From: Calliopsis andreniformis
Taxonomy: Eukaryota > Arthropoda > Insecta > Hymenoptera > Andrenidae
Assembly: GCF_051401765.1 (NCBI RefSeq)
Contig: NW_027480423.1
Span: 8,680,001 to 8,744,000 of the forward strand
Reading direction: 5' to 3'
DNA: 64,000 bases
In this document: positions 26,339 through 39,880 of the stretch, one piece after another
Layout: each line of letters opens with the position of its first letter
Position numbering within the stretch: position 1 is the first letter of the stretch
The notes under the pieces: generated by a model
What the model saw: only the letters and a program-made list of their open reading frames with translations
Database searches by the model: none
What the model was told of the DNA's origin: nothing
Made by a program: the position numbers and the translations under genes

Positions 26339-29300
26339 TGCGCGGAACGTAGAAATGACCATAACTATCACACTGGTAGCAATTATTCGTTTTATACGAT
26401 GGTAAAACTGTTTTATTTATTTGGGATTTTATGCTTCCGGCGTTGACTTCTGAGGCCCTAACTATTTGATCTGGTGGAGCACCGCCCTAGAGTGAAGCCT
26501 AGGTTGCCCGGAACGTAGAAAAGACCATTACCTTCACACTGGTTGCAATTATTCGCTTTATACGATGGAAAAACTGATCTATTTTTTTTGTATTTTATGC
26601 TTCTGGCGTTGACTTCTTAGGCCCTAACTGTTCGATCTGGTGGAACAACGTCCTAGGGTGAAGCCTAGGGTGCCCGGAAAGTAGAAATGACCATAACTTT
26701 CACACTGGTTGCAATTATTCGATTTATACGATGGAAAAGCTGTTGCACCTTTATTGTATTTTATTCATGTGGGATTGACTGCTAAGGCCGTAGCTATTAG
26801 ATGTGGTGGAGCAACGCCCTAGAGTGACGCCTAGGTTGCCCGGGACGTAGAAATGACCATTACTTTCACAATGTTTGCAATTATTCATTTTATACGATGG
26901 AAAAGCTTTTGTACTTATATTGTATTTTATTCTCTGGAGTCGACTTCTTAGGCCCTAACTATTCGATCTAGTGGAACAACGCCCTAGAGTGAAGACTTGG
27001 TTTCCCGGAACATGGAAATGGCCATTACTTTCACACTGTTTGCAGTTATTCCTGTTATACAATGGAAAGACTTTTGCATCTTTATTGTATTTTATGCTTC
27101 TGGCGTTGACTTCTAAGGCCCTAGCTATTCGATTTGGTGGAGCAACGCCCGACAGAGAAGCCTAGGTTGCCCGGAACGTAGAAATGACCATTACATTCAC
27201 ACTGGTTGCAATTATTCGTCTTCTACGATGGAAAAGCTGTTGTATTTATATCGTATTTTATGCTTCTCGCGATGACTTCGTAGGCCCTAACTATTCCATC
27301 TGGTGGAACAACGCCCTTGGGTGAAGCCTAGGTTACGCGGAACGAAGAAATGACCATAACTTTCACACTGGTAGCAATTATTCGGTTTATACGATGGAAA
27401 AACTGTTTCATTTATTTTGTATTTTATGCTTCTGACGTTGACTTCTAGGGCCCTAACTATTCGATATGGAAGAGCAACGCCCTAGAGTGAAGCCTAGGTT
27501 GCCCGGAACGGAGAAATGACCATAACTTTCACACCGGTAGCAATTATTCGTTTTATACGATGGAAAAGCTGTTCCATTTATTTTGTATTTTATGCTTCGG
27601 GCGTTGACTTCTAAGGCCCTAACAATTCGATCTGGGGGAACAACGCCCTAGGGTGAAGCCTAGGTTGCGCGGAACGTAGAAATGACCATAACTTTCACAC
27701 TGGTAGCAATTATTCGTTTTATACGATGGAAAAACTGTTTTATTTATTTTGTATTTTATGCTTCTGGCGTTGACTTCTTATGCCCTAACTATTCCCTCTG
27801 GAGGATCAACGCCCTAGAGTGAAACCTACGTTGCCCGGAACGTAGAAATGACTATTACTTTCACACTGTTTGCAGTTATTCCTGTTATACGATGGAAAGA
27901 CTTTTGCATCTTTATTGCATTTTATGCTTCTGGCGTTGACTTCTAAGGCCCTAGCTATTCGATTTGGTGGAGCAACGCCCGAGAGAGAAGCCTAGGTTGC
28001 CCGGAACGTAGAAATGACAATTACATTCACACTGGTTGCAATTATTCGTCTTATACGATGGAAAAGCTATTGTATTTATATCGTATTTTATGCTTCTCGC
28101 GTTGACTTCGTAGGCCCTAACTATTCCATCTGGTGGAACAACGCCCTTGGGTGTATCCTAGGTTGCGCGGAACGTAGAAATGACCATAACTTTCACACTG
28201 GTAGCAATTATTCGTTTTATACGATGGAAAAACTGTTTTATTTACCTTGTATTTTATGCTTCTGGCGTTGACTTCTTATGCCCTAACTATTCCCTCTGGC
28301 GGATCAACGCCCTAGAGTGAAACCTACGTTGCCCGGAACGTAGAAATGACTATTACTTTCACACTGGTTGCAATTATTCGTTTTATACGATGGAAAAGCT
28401 GTTCCATTTATTTTGTATTTTATGCTTCGGGCGTTGACTTCTAAGGCCCTAACTATTCGATCTGGTGGAACAACGCCCTAGGGTGAAGCCTGGGTTGCGC
28501 GGAACGTAGAAATGAACATAACTTTCACACTGGCAGCAATTATTCGTTTTATACGATGGAAAAACTGTTTTATTTATTTTGTATTTTATGCTTCTGGCGT
28601 CGACTTCTTATGCCCTAACTATTCCCTCTGGAGGATCAACGCCCTAGAGTGAAACCTACGTTGCCCGGAACGGTGAAATGACCATAACTTTCACACCGGT
28701 AGCAATTATTCGTTTTATACGATGGTAAAACTGTTCTGTTTATTTTGTATTTTATGAATCGGGCGTTGACTTCTAAGGCCCTAACTATTCAATCTGTTGG
28801 TGCAACGCCCTAGGGTGAAGCCTAGGGTGCCCGGAAAGTAGAAATGACGTTAGCTTTCATACTGGTTGCAATTATTCGTTCTATACGATGGAAAAACTGT
28901 TGTATTTATATAGTGTTCTATGCTTCTGGCGTTGACTTCTTAGGCCCTAAATATTCCATCTGGTGGAACAACGCCCTTGGGTGAAGCCTAGGTTGCGCGG
29001 AACGTAGCAATTACCATAACTTTCACACTGGCAGCAATTATTCGTTTTATACGATGGAAAAACTGTTCTATTTATTTTGTATTTTATGCTTCGGGCGTTG
29101 ACTTCTAAGGCCCTAGCTATTCGATCTGGTCGAGCAACGCACTAGTGTGAAGCCTAGGTTGCCCGGAACGTAGAAATGACGATAACTTCCACAGTGGTTG
29201 CAATTATTCGTTTTATACGATGGAAAAGCTATTGTATTTATATCGCAAGTTAAGCTTCTGGCGTTGACTTCTTAGTCCCTAACTATTCCATCTGTTGGAA

Positions 29301-32300
29301 CAACGCCCTAGGGTGAAGCCTAGGTTGCGCGGAACGTAGAAATGACCATAACTTTCACACTTGTAGCAATTATTCGTTTTATACGATGGAAAAGCTGTTC
29401 CATTTATTTTGTATTTTATGCTTCGGGCGTTGACTTCTAAGGCCCTAACTATTCGATCTGGTGGAACAACGCCCTAGGGTGAAGCCTAGGTTGCGCGGAA
29501 CGTAGAAATGACCATAACTTTCACACTGGTAGCAATTATTCGTTTTATACGATGGAAAAACTGTTTTATTTATTTTGTATTTTAAGCTTCTGGCGTTGAC
29601 TTCTTATGCCCTAACTATTCCCTCTGGAGGATCAACGCCCTAGAGTGAAACCTACGTTGCCCGGAACGTAGAAATGACTATTAGTTTCACACTGTTTGCA
29701 GTTATCCTGTTATACGATGGAAAGACTTTTGCATCTTTATTGCATTTTATGCTTCTGGCGTTGACTTCTAAGGCCCTAGCTATTCGATTTGGTGGAGCAA
29801 CGCCCGAGAGAGAAGCCTAGGTTGCCCGGAACGTAGAAATGACAATTACATTCACACTGGTTCCAATTATTCGTCTTATACGATGGAAAAGCTGTTGTAT
29901 TTATATCGTATTTTATGCTTCTCGCGTTGACTTCGTAGGCCCTAACTATTCCATCTGGTGGAACAACGCCCTTGGGTGTATCCTAGGTTGCGCGGAACGT
30001 AGAAATGACCTTAACTTTCACACTGGTAGCAATTATTCGTTTTATACGATGGACAAACTGTTCTATTTATTTTGTATTTTATGCTACGGGCGTTGACTCC
30101 TAAGGCCATAACTATTCAATCTGTTGGTGCAACGCCCAAGGGTGAAGCCTATGTTGCCCGGAATGTAGAAATGACGTTAACTTTCATACTGGTTCCAATT
30201 ATTCGTTTTATACGATGGAAAAGCTGTTTTATTTATTTTGTATTTTATGCTTCTGGCGTTGACTTCTTATGCCCTAACAATTCCCTCTGGCGGATCAACG
30301 CCCTAGAGTGAAACCTACGTTGCCCGGAACGTAGAAATGACTGTTACTTTCACACTGGTTGCAATTACTTGTTTTATACGATTGAAAAGCTGTTCCATTT
30401 ATTATGTAGTTTATGCTTCGGGCGTTGACTCCTAAGGCCCTAACTATTCGATCTGGTGGAACAACGCCCTAGGGTCAAGCCTAGGTTGCGCGGAACGTAG
30501 AAATGACCATAAGTTTCACTCTGGTTGCAATTATTCGTCTTATACGATGGAAAAGCTGTTGTATTTATATCGTATTTTATGCTTCTCGCGATGACTTCGT
30601 AGGCCCTAACTATTCCATCTGGTGGAACAACGCCCTTGGGTGAAGCCTAGGTTGCCCGGAACGTAGAAATGACGATAACTTCCACACTGGTTGCAATTAT
30701 TCGTTTTATACGATGGAAAAGCTGTTGTATTTATATCGCATTTTATGCTTCTGGCGTTGACTTCTTAGTCCCTAACTATTCCATCTGGTGGAACAACGCC
30801 CTAGGGTGAAGCCTAGGTTGCGCGGAACGTAGAAATGACCATAACTTTCACACTGGTAGCAATTATTCGTTTTATACGATGGAAAAACTGTTTTATTTAC
30901 TTTGTATTTTATGCTTCTGGCGTTGACTTCTTATGCCCTAACTATTCCCTCTGGCGGATCAACGCCCTAGAGTGAAACCTACGTTGCCCGGAACGTAGAA
31001 ATGACTATTACTTTCACACTGGCTGCAATTATTCGTTTTATACGATGGAAAAGCTGTTCCATTTATTTCGTATTTTATGCTTCGGGCGTTGACTTCTAAG
31101 GCCCTAACTATTCGATCTGGTGGAACAACGCCCTAGGGTGAAGCCTAGGTTGCGCGGAACGTAGAAATGAACATAACTTTCACACTGGCAGCAATTATTC
31201 GTTTTATACGATGGAAAAACTGTTTTATTTATTTTGTATTTTATGCTTCTGGCGTCGACTTCTTATGCTCTGACTATTCCCTCTGGAGGATCAACGCCCT
31301 AGAGTGAAACCTACGTTGCCCGGAACGTAGAAATGACTATTACTTTCACACTGGTTGCAATTATTCGTTTTATACGATGGAAAAGCTGTTACATTTATTT
31401 TGTATTTTATGCTTCGGGCGTTGACTTCTAACGCCCTAACTATTCCATCTGGTGGAACAACGCCCTAGGGTGAAGCCTGGGATGCCTGGAACGTAGAGAT
31501 GACCATCACTTTCACACGGGTTGCAATTATTCCTGTTATAGGATGGAAAGACTGTTGTACTTTTATTGTATTTTATACTTCAGGCGTTGGCTTCTAAGGC
31601 CCTAGCTATTCGATCTGGTCGGGCAACGCCCTATAGTGAAGCCTAGGTTGCCCGGAACGTAGAAATGACCATAACTTCCACACTGGTAGCAATTATTCGT
31701 CTTATACGATGGAAAAGCTGTTGTATTTATATCGTATTTTATGCTTCTCGCGTTGACTTCTTAGGCCCTAACTATTCGATCTAGTGGAACAACGCCCTGG
31801 AGTGAAGACTTGGTTTCCCGAAACATGGAAATGGCCATTACTTTCACACTGTTTGCAGTTATTCCTGTTATACGATGGAAAGACTTTTGCATCTTTATTG
31901 CATTTTATGCTTCTGGCGTTGACTTCTAAGGCCCTAGCTATTCGATTTGGTGGAGCACCGCCCTAGGGTGAAGCCTAGGTAGCCCGGAACGTAGAAAAGG
32001 CCATTACCTTCACACTGGTTGCAATTATTCGTTTTATACGATGGAAAAACTGTTTTATTTATTTTGTATTTTATGCTTCGGGCGTTGACTTCTAAGGCCC
32101 TAACTATTCAATCTGTTGGTGCAACGCCCAAGGGTGTAGCCTATGTTGCCCGGAAAGTAGAAATGACGTTAACTTTCATACTGGTTGCAATTATTCGTTT
32201 TATACGATGGAAAAACTGTTTTAGTTATTTTGTATTTTGTGCTTCGGGCGTTGACTTCTAAGGCCCTAACTATTCGATCTGGTGGCGCAACGCACTAGAG

Positions 32301-32910
32301 TGAAGCCTAGGTTGCCCGGAACGTAGAAATGACCATAACTTTTACACTGGTAGCAATTATTCGTTTTATACAATGGCAAAACTGTTCTATTTATTTTGCA
32401 TTTTATGCTTCGGGCGTTGACTTCTAAGGACCTAACTGATTGATCTGGTGCAGCAACGCCCTAGAGTGAAGCCTAGATTGCCCGGAACGTTGAAATGACC
32501 AGTACTATCACACTGTTTGCAGGTTTTCCTGTTATACGATGGAAAAACTGTTGCATCTTTATTGCATTTTATGCTTCTGGCGTTGACTTCTAAGGCCCTA
32601 ACTATTCGATCAGGTGGAGCAACGCCCTAGAGTGACGCCTAGGTTGCCCGGAACGTAGAAATGACCAGTACATTCACACTGGTTGCAGTTATTCCTGTAA
32701 AACGATGGAAACACTGTTGCATCTTTATTGTATTTTATGCTTCTGGCGTTGATTTCTAAGGCCCTAACTATTCGATCTGGAGGAGCAACGTCCTAGTGTG
32801 AAGCCTAGGTTGCCCGGAACGAAGAAATGACCATAACTTTCACACTGGTTGCTATTATTCGTTTTATACAATGGAAAAACTGTCATATTTATATTGTATT
32901 TTATGCTTCT
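25941..32910 (+). repeat. 42-monomer (6,970-bp) tandem duplication, left copy
   Basis: Repeated at 32,911-39,880 at a constant offset of 6,970 bp (42 x 166 minus 2, both lost bases being shared). Landmarks are M1 at 26,992/33,962 and 31,805/38,775, and the GTTATCCTGTTATACG 1-bp deletion at ~29,702/36,672. By eye there are roughly a dozen single-base differences and no indel. Examples are 27,635 G vs T, 32,291 A vs C in ACGCACTAG/ACGCCCTAG, and 32,524 T vs A in AGGTTTTCC/AGGTATTCC. The right part (~31,960-32,910) brings in monomers typical of the right half of the window. Confidence 0.9.
26339..29425 (+). repeat. 20-monomer HOR, tandem pair, right copy
   Basis: Right partner of the 3,319-bp tandem pair. 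It is also contained in the larger 6,970-bp duplication, so a third copy lies at about 33,309-36,395. The tract GATCTATTTTTTTTGT at ~26,576 (a T run where other copies have GATCTATTTATTTTG) is shared with ~33,546 but not with ~23,257. That shows the 20-mer duplication came first and the 42-monomer duplication later. Confidence 0.82.
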
Positions 32911-35900
32911 GGCGTTGACTTCTTAGTCCCTAACTATTCCATCTGTTGGAACAACGCCCTAGGGTGAAGCCTAGGTTGCGCGGAACGTAGAAATGACCAT
33001 AACTTTCACACTTGTAGCAATTATTCGTTTTATACGATGGAAAAGCTGTTCCATTTATTTTGTATTTTATGCTTCGGGCGTTGACTTCTTAGTCCCTAAC
33101 TATTCCATCTGTTGGAACAACGCCCTAGGGTGAAGCCTAGGTTGCGCGGAACGTAGAAATGACCATAACTTTCACACTTGTAGCAATTATTCGTTTTATA
33201 CGATGGAAAAGCTGTTCCATTTATTTTGTATTTTATGCTTCGGGCGTTGACTTCTAAGGCCCTAACTATTCGATCTGGTGGAACAACGGCCTAGGGTGAA
33301 GCCTAGGTTGCGCGGAACGTAGAAATGACCATAACTATCACACTGGTAGCAATTATTCGTTTTATACGATGGTAAAACTGTTTTATTTATTTGGGATTTT
33401 ATGCTTCCGGCGTTGACTTCTGAGGCCCTAACTATTTGATCTGGTGGAGCACCGCCCTAGAGTGAAGCCTAGGTTGCCCGGAACGTAGAAAAGACCATTA
33501 CCTTCACACTGGTTGCAATTATTCGCTTTATACGATGGAAAAACTGATCTATTTTTTTTGTATTTTATGCTTCTGGCGTTGACTTCTTAGGCCCTAACTG
33601 TTCGATCTGGTGGAACAACGTCCTAGGGTGAAGCCTAGGGTGCCCGGAAAGTAGAAATGACCATAACTTTCACACTGGTTGCAATTATTCGATTTATACG
33701 ATGGAAAAGCTGTTGCACCTTTATTGTATTTTATTCATGTGGGATTGACTGCTAAGGCCGTAGCTATTAGATGTGGTGGAGCAACGCCCTAGAGTGACGC
33801 CTAGGTTGCCCGGGACGTAGAAATGACCATTACTTTCACAATGTTTGCAATTATTCATTTTATACGATGGAAAAGCTTTTGTACTTATATTGTATTTTAT
33901 TCTCTGGAGTCGACTTCTTAGGCCCTAACTATTCGATCTAGTGGAACAACGCCCTAGAGTGAAGACTTGGTTTCCCGGAACATGGAAATGGCCATTACTT
34001 TCACACTGTTTGCAGTTATTCCTGTTATACAATGGAAAGACTTTTGGATCTTTATTGTATTTTATGCTTCTGGCGTTGACTTCTAAGGCCCTAGCTATTC
34101 GATTTGGTGGAGCAACGCCCGACAGAGAAGCCTAGGTTGCCCGGAACGTAGAAATGACCATTACATTCACACTGGTTGCAATTATTCGTCTTCTACGATG
34201 GAAAAGCTGTTGTATTTATATCGTATTTTATGCTTCTCGCGATGACTTCGTAGGCCCTAACTATTCCATCTGGTGGAACAACGCCCTTGGGTGAAGCCTA
34301 GGTTACGCGGAACGAAGAAATGACCATAACTTTCACACTGGTAGCAATTATTCGGTTTATACGATGGAAAAACTGTTTCATTTATTTTGTATTTTATGCT
34401 TCTGACGTTGACTTCTAGGGCCCCAACTATTCGATATGGAAGAGCAACGCCCTAGAGTGAAGCCTAGGTTGCCCGGAACGGAGAAATGACCATAACTTTC
34501 ACACCGGTAGCAATTATTCGTTTTATACGATGGAAAAGCTGTTCCATTTATTTTGTATTTTATGCTTCGGGCGTTGACTTCTAAGGCCCTAACAATTCGA
34601 TCTGGTGGAACAACGCCCTAGGGTGAAGCCTAGGTTGCGCGGAACGTAGAAATGACCATAACTTTCACACTGGTAGCAATTATTCGTTTTATACGATGGA
34701 AAAACTGTTTTATTTATTTTGTATTTTATGCTTCTGGCGTTGACTTCTTATGGCCTAACTATTCCCTCTGGAGGATCAACGCCCTAGAGTGAAACCTACG
34801 TTGCCCGGAACGTAGAAATGACTATTACTTTCACACTGTTTGCAGTTATTCCTGTTATACGATGGAAAGACTTTTGCATCTTTATTGCATTTTATGCTTC
34901 TGGCGTTGACTTCTAAGGCCCTAGCTATTCGATTTGGTGGAGCAACGCCCGAGAGAGAAGCCTAGGTTGCCCGGAACGTAGAAATGACAATTACATTCAC
35001 ACTGGTTGCAATTATTCGTCTTATACGATGGAAAAGCTATTGTATTTATATCGTATTTTATGCTTCTCGCGTTGACTTCGTAGGCCCTAACTATTCCATC
35101 TGGCGGAACAACGCCCTTGGGTGTATCCTAGGTTGCGCGGAACGTAGAAATGACCATAACTTTCACACTGGTAGCAATTATTCGTTTTATACGATGGAAA
35201 AACTGTTTTATTTACCTTGTATTTTATGCTTCTGGCGTTGACTTCTTATGCCCTAACTATTCCCTCTGGCGGATCAACGCCCTAGAGTGAAACCTACGTT
35301 GCCCGGAACGTAGAAATGACTATTACTTTCACACTGGTTGCAATTATTCGTTTTATACGATGGAAAAGCTGTTCCATTTATTTTGTATTTTATGCTTCGG
35401 GCGTTGACTTCTAAGGCCCTAACTATTCGATCTGGTGGAACAACGCCCTAGGGTGAAGCCTGGGTTGCGCGGAACGTAGAAATGAACATAACTTTCACAC
35501 TGGCAGCAATTATTCGTTTTATACGATGGAAAAACTGTTTTATTTATTTTGTATTTTATGCTTCTGGCGTCGACTTCTTATGCCCTAACTATTCCCTCTG
35601 GAGGATCAACGCCCTAGAGTGAAACCTACGTTGCCCGGAACGGTGAAATGACCATAACTTTCACACCGGTAGCAATTATTCGTTTTATACGATGGTAAAA
35701 CTGTTCTGTTTATTTTGTATTTTATGAATCGGGCGTTGACTTCTAAGGCCCTAACTATTCAATCTGTTGGTGCAACGCCCTAGGGTGAAGCCTAGGGTGC
35801 CCGGAAAGTAGAAATGACGTTAGCTTTCATACTGGTTGCAATTATTCGTTCTATACGATGGAAAAACTGTTGTATTTATATAGTGTTCTATGCTTCTGGC

Positions 35901-38900
35901 GTTGACTTCTTAGGCCCTAAATATTCCATCTGGTGGAACAACGCCCTTGGGTGAAGCCTAGGTTGCGCGGAACGTAGCAATTACCATAACTTTCACACTG
36001 GCAGCAATTATTCGTTTTATACGATGGAAAAACTGTTCTATTTATTTTGTATTTTATGCTTCGGGCGTTGACTTCTAAGGCCCTAGCTATTCGATCTGGT
36101 CGAGCAACGCACTAGTGTGAAGCCTAGGTTGCCCGGAACGTAGAAATGACGATAACTTCCACAGTGGTTGCAATTATTCGTTTTATACGATGGAAAAGCT
36201 ATTGTATTTATATCGCAAGTTAAGCTTCTGGCGTTGACTTCTTAGTCCCTAACTATTCCATCTGTTGGAACAACGCCCTAGGGTGAAGCCTAGGTTGCGC
36301 GGAACGTAGAAATGACCATAACTTTCACACTTGTAGCAATTATTCGTTTTATACGATGGAAAAGCTGTTCCATTTATTTTGTATTTTATGCTTCGGGCGT
36401 TGACTTCTAAGGCCCTAACTATTCGATCTGGTGGAACAACGCCCTAGGGTGAAGCCTAGGTTGCGCGGAACGTAGAAATGACCATAACTTTCACACTGGT
36501 AGCAATTATTCGTTTTATACGATGGAAAAACTGTTTTATTTATTTTGTATTTTAAGCTTCTGGCGTTGACTTCTTATGCCCTAACTATTCCCTCTGGAGG
36601 ATCAACGCCCTAGAGTGAAACCTACGTTGCCCGGAACGTAGAAATGACTATTAGTTTCACACTGTTTGCAGTTATCCTGTTATACGATGGAAAGACTTTT
36701 GCATCTTTATTGCATTTTATGCTTCTGGCGTTGACTTCTAAGGCCCTAGCTATTCGATTTGGTGGAGCAACGCCCGAGAGAGAAGCCTAGGTTGCCCGGA
36801 ACGTAGAAATGACAATTACATTCACACTGGTTCCAATTATTCGTCTTATACGATGGAAAAGCTGTTGTATTTATATCGTATTTTATGCTTCTCGCGTTGA
36901 CTTCGTAGGCCCTAACTATTCCATCTGGTGGAACAACGCCCTTGGGTGTATCCTAGGTTGCGCGGAACGTAGAAATGACCTTAACTTTCACACTGGTAGC
37001 AATTATTCGTTTTATACGATGGACAAACTGTTCTATTTATTTTGTATTTTATGCTACGGGCGTTGACTCCTAAGGCCATAACTATTCAATCTGTTGGTGC
37101 AACGCCCAAGGGTGAAGCCTATGTTGCCCGGAATGTAGAAATGACGTTAACTTTCATACTGGTTCCAATTATTCGTTTTATACGATGGAAAAGCTGTTTT
37201 ATTTATTTTGTATTTTATGCTTCTGGCGTTGACTTCTTATGCCCTAACAATTCCCTCTGGCGGATCAACGCCCTAGAGTGAAACCTACGTTGCCCGGAAC
37301 GTAGAAATGACTGTTACTTTCACACTGGTTGCAATTACTTGTTTTATACGATTGAAAAGCTGTTCCATTTATTATGTAGTTTATGCTTCGGGCGTTGACT
37401 CCTAAGGCCCTAACTATTCGATCTGGTGGAACAACGCCCTAGGGTCAAGCCTAGGTTGCGCGGAACGTAGAAATGACCATAAGTTTCACTCTGGTTGCAA
37501 TTATTCGTCTTATACGATGGAAAAGCTGTTGTATTTATATCGTATTTTATGCTTCTCGCGATGACTTCGTAGGCCCTAACTATTCCATCTGGTGGAACAA
37601 CGCCCTTGGGTGAAGCCTAGGTTGCCCGGAACGTAGAAATGACGATAACTTCCACACTGGTTGCAATCATTCGTTTTATACGATGGAAAAGCTGTTGTAT
37701 TTATATCGCATTTTATGCTTCTGGCGTTGACTTCTTAGTCCCTAACTATTCCATCTGGTGGAACAACGCCCTAGGGTGAAGCCTAGGTTGCGCGGAACGT
37801 AGAAATGACCATAACTTTCACACTGGGAGCAATTATTCGTTTTATACGATGGAAAAACTGTTTTATTTACTTTGTATTTTATGCTTCTGGCGTTGACTTC
37901 TTATGCCCTAACTATTCCCTCTGGCGGATCAACGCCCTAGAGTGAAACCTACGTTGCCCGGAACGTAGAAATGACTATTACTTTCACACTGGCTGCAATT
38001 ATTCGTTTTATACGATGGAAAAGCTGTTCCATTTATTTCGTATTTTATGCTTCGGGCGTTGACTTCTAAGGCCCTAACTATTCGATCTGGAGGAACAACG
38101 CCCTAGGGTGAAGCCTAGGTTGCGCGGAACGTAGAAATGAACATAACTTTCACACTGGCAGCAATTATTCGTTTTATACGATGGAAAAACTGTTTTATTT
38201 ATTTTGTATTTTATGCTTCTGGCGTCGACTTCTTATGCTCTGACTATTCCCTCTGGAGGATCAACGCCCTAGAGTGAAACCTACGTTGCCCGGAACGTAG
38301 AAATGACTATTACTTTCACACTGGTTGCAATTATTCGTTTTATACGATGGAAAAGCTGTTACATTTATTTTGTATTTTATGCTTCGGGCGTTGACTTCTA
38401 ACGCCCTAACTATTCCATCTGGTGGAACAACGCCCTAGGGTGAAGCCTGGGATGCCTGGAACGTAGAGATGACCATCACTTTCACACGGGTTGCAATTAT
38501 TCCTGTTATAGGATGGAAAGACTGTTGTACTTTTATTGTATTTTATACTTCAGGCGTTGGCTTCTAAGGCCCTAGCTATTCGATCTGGTCGGGCAACGCC
38601 CTATAGTGAAGCCTAGGTTGCCCGGAACGTAGAAATGACCATAACTTCCACACTGGTAGCAATTATTCGTCTTATACGATGGAAAAGCTGTTGTATTTAT
38701 ATCGTATTTTATGCTTCTCGCGTTGACTTCTTAGGCCCTAACTATTCGATCTAGTGGAACAACGCCCTGGAGTGAAGACTTGGTTTCCCGAAACATGGAA
38801 ATGGCCATTACTTTCACACTGTTTGCAGTTATTCCTGTTATACGATGGAAAGACTTTTGCATCTTTATTGCATTTTATGCTTCTGGCGTTGACTTCTAAG

Positions 38901-39880
38901 GCCCTAGCTATTCGATTTGGAGGAGCACCGCCCTAGGGTGAAGCCTAGGTAGCCCGGAACGTAGAAAAGGCCATTACCTTCACATTGGTTGCAATTATTC
39001 GTTTTATACGATGGAAAAACTGTTTTATTTATTTTGTATTTTATGCTTCGGGCGTTGACTTCTAAGGCCCTAACTATTCAATCTGTTGGTGCAACGCCCA
39101 AGGGTGTAGCCTATGTTGCCCGGAAAGTAGAAATGACGTTAACTTTCATACTGGTTGCAATTATTCGTTTTATACGATGGAAAAACTGTTTTAGTTATTT
39201 TGTATTTTGTGCTTCGGGCGTTGACTTCTAAGGCCCTAACTATTCGATCTGGTGGCGCAACGCCCTAGAGTGAAGCCTAGGTTGCCCGGAACGTAGAAAT
39301 GACCATAACTTTTACACTGGTAGCAATTATTCGTTTTATACAATGGCAAAACTGTTCTATTTATTTTGCATTTTATGCTTCGGGCGTTGACTTCTAAGGA
39401 CCTAACTGATTGATCTGGTGCAGCAACGCCCTAGAGTGAAGCCTAGATTGCCCGGAACGTTGAAATGACCAGTACTATCACACTGTTTGCAGGTATTCCT
39501 GTTATACGATGGAAAAACTGTTGCATCTTTATTGCATTTTATGCTTCTGGCGTTGACTTCTAAGGCCCTAACTATTCGATCAGGTGGAGCAACGCCCTAG
39601 AGTGACGCCTAGGTTGCCCGGAACGTAGAAATGACCAGTACATTCACACTGGTTGCAGTTATTCCTGTAAAACGATGGAAACACTGTTGCATCTTTATTG
39701 TATTTTATGCTTCTGGCGTTGATTTCTAAGGCCCTAACTATTCGATCTGGAGGAGCAACGTCCTAGTGTGAAGCCTAGGTTGCCCGGAACGAAGAAATGA
39801 CCATAACTTTCACACTGGTTGCTATTATTCGTTTTATACAATGGAAAAACTGTCATATTTATATTGTATTTTATGCTTCT
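32911..39880 (+). repeat. 42-monomer (6,970-bp) tandem duplication, right copy
   Basis: Direct neighbour of the left copy. The junction at ~32,911 is visible because TATGCTTCTGGCGTTGACTT continues into TAGTCCC (the start of the unit), whereas at 39,880 the same context continues into TGGCCC, the outside flank. Private changes in this copy include CTTTTGGATC (~34,043), TATGGCCTAAC (~34,752), CTGGCGGAAC (~35,101), CACTGGGAGC (~37,822) and CACATTGG (~38,982). Confidence 0.9.
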
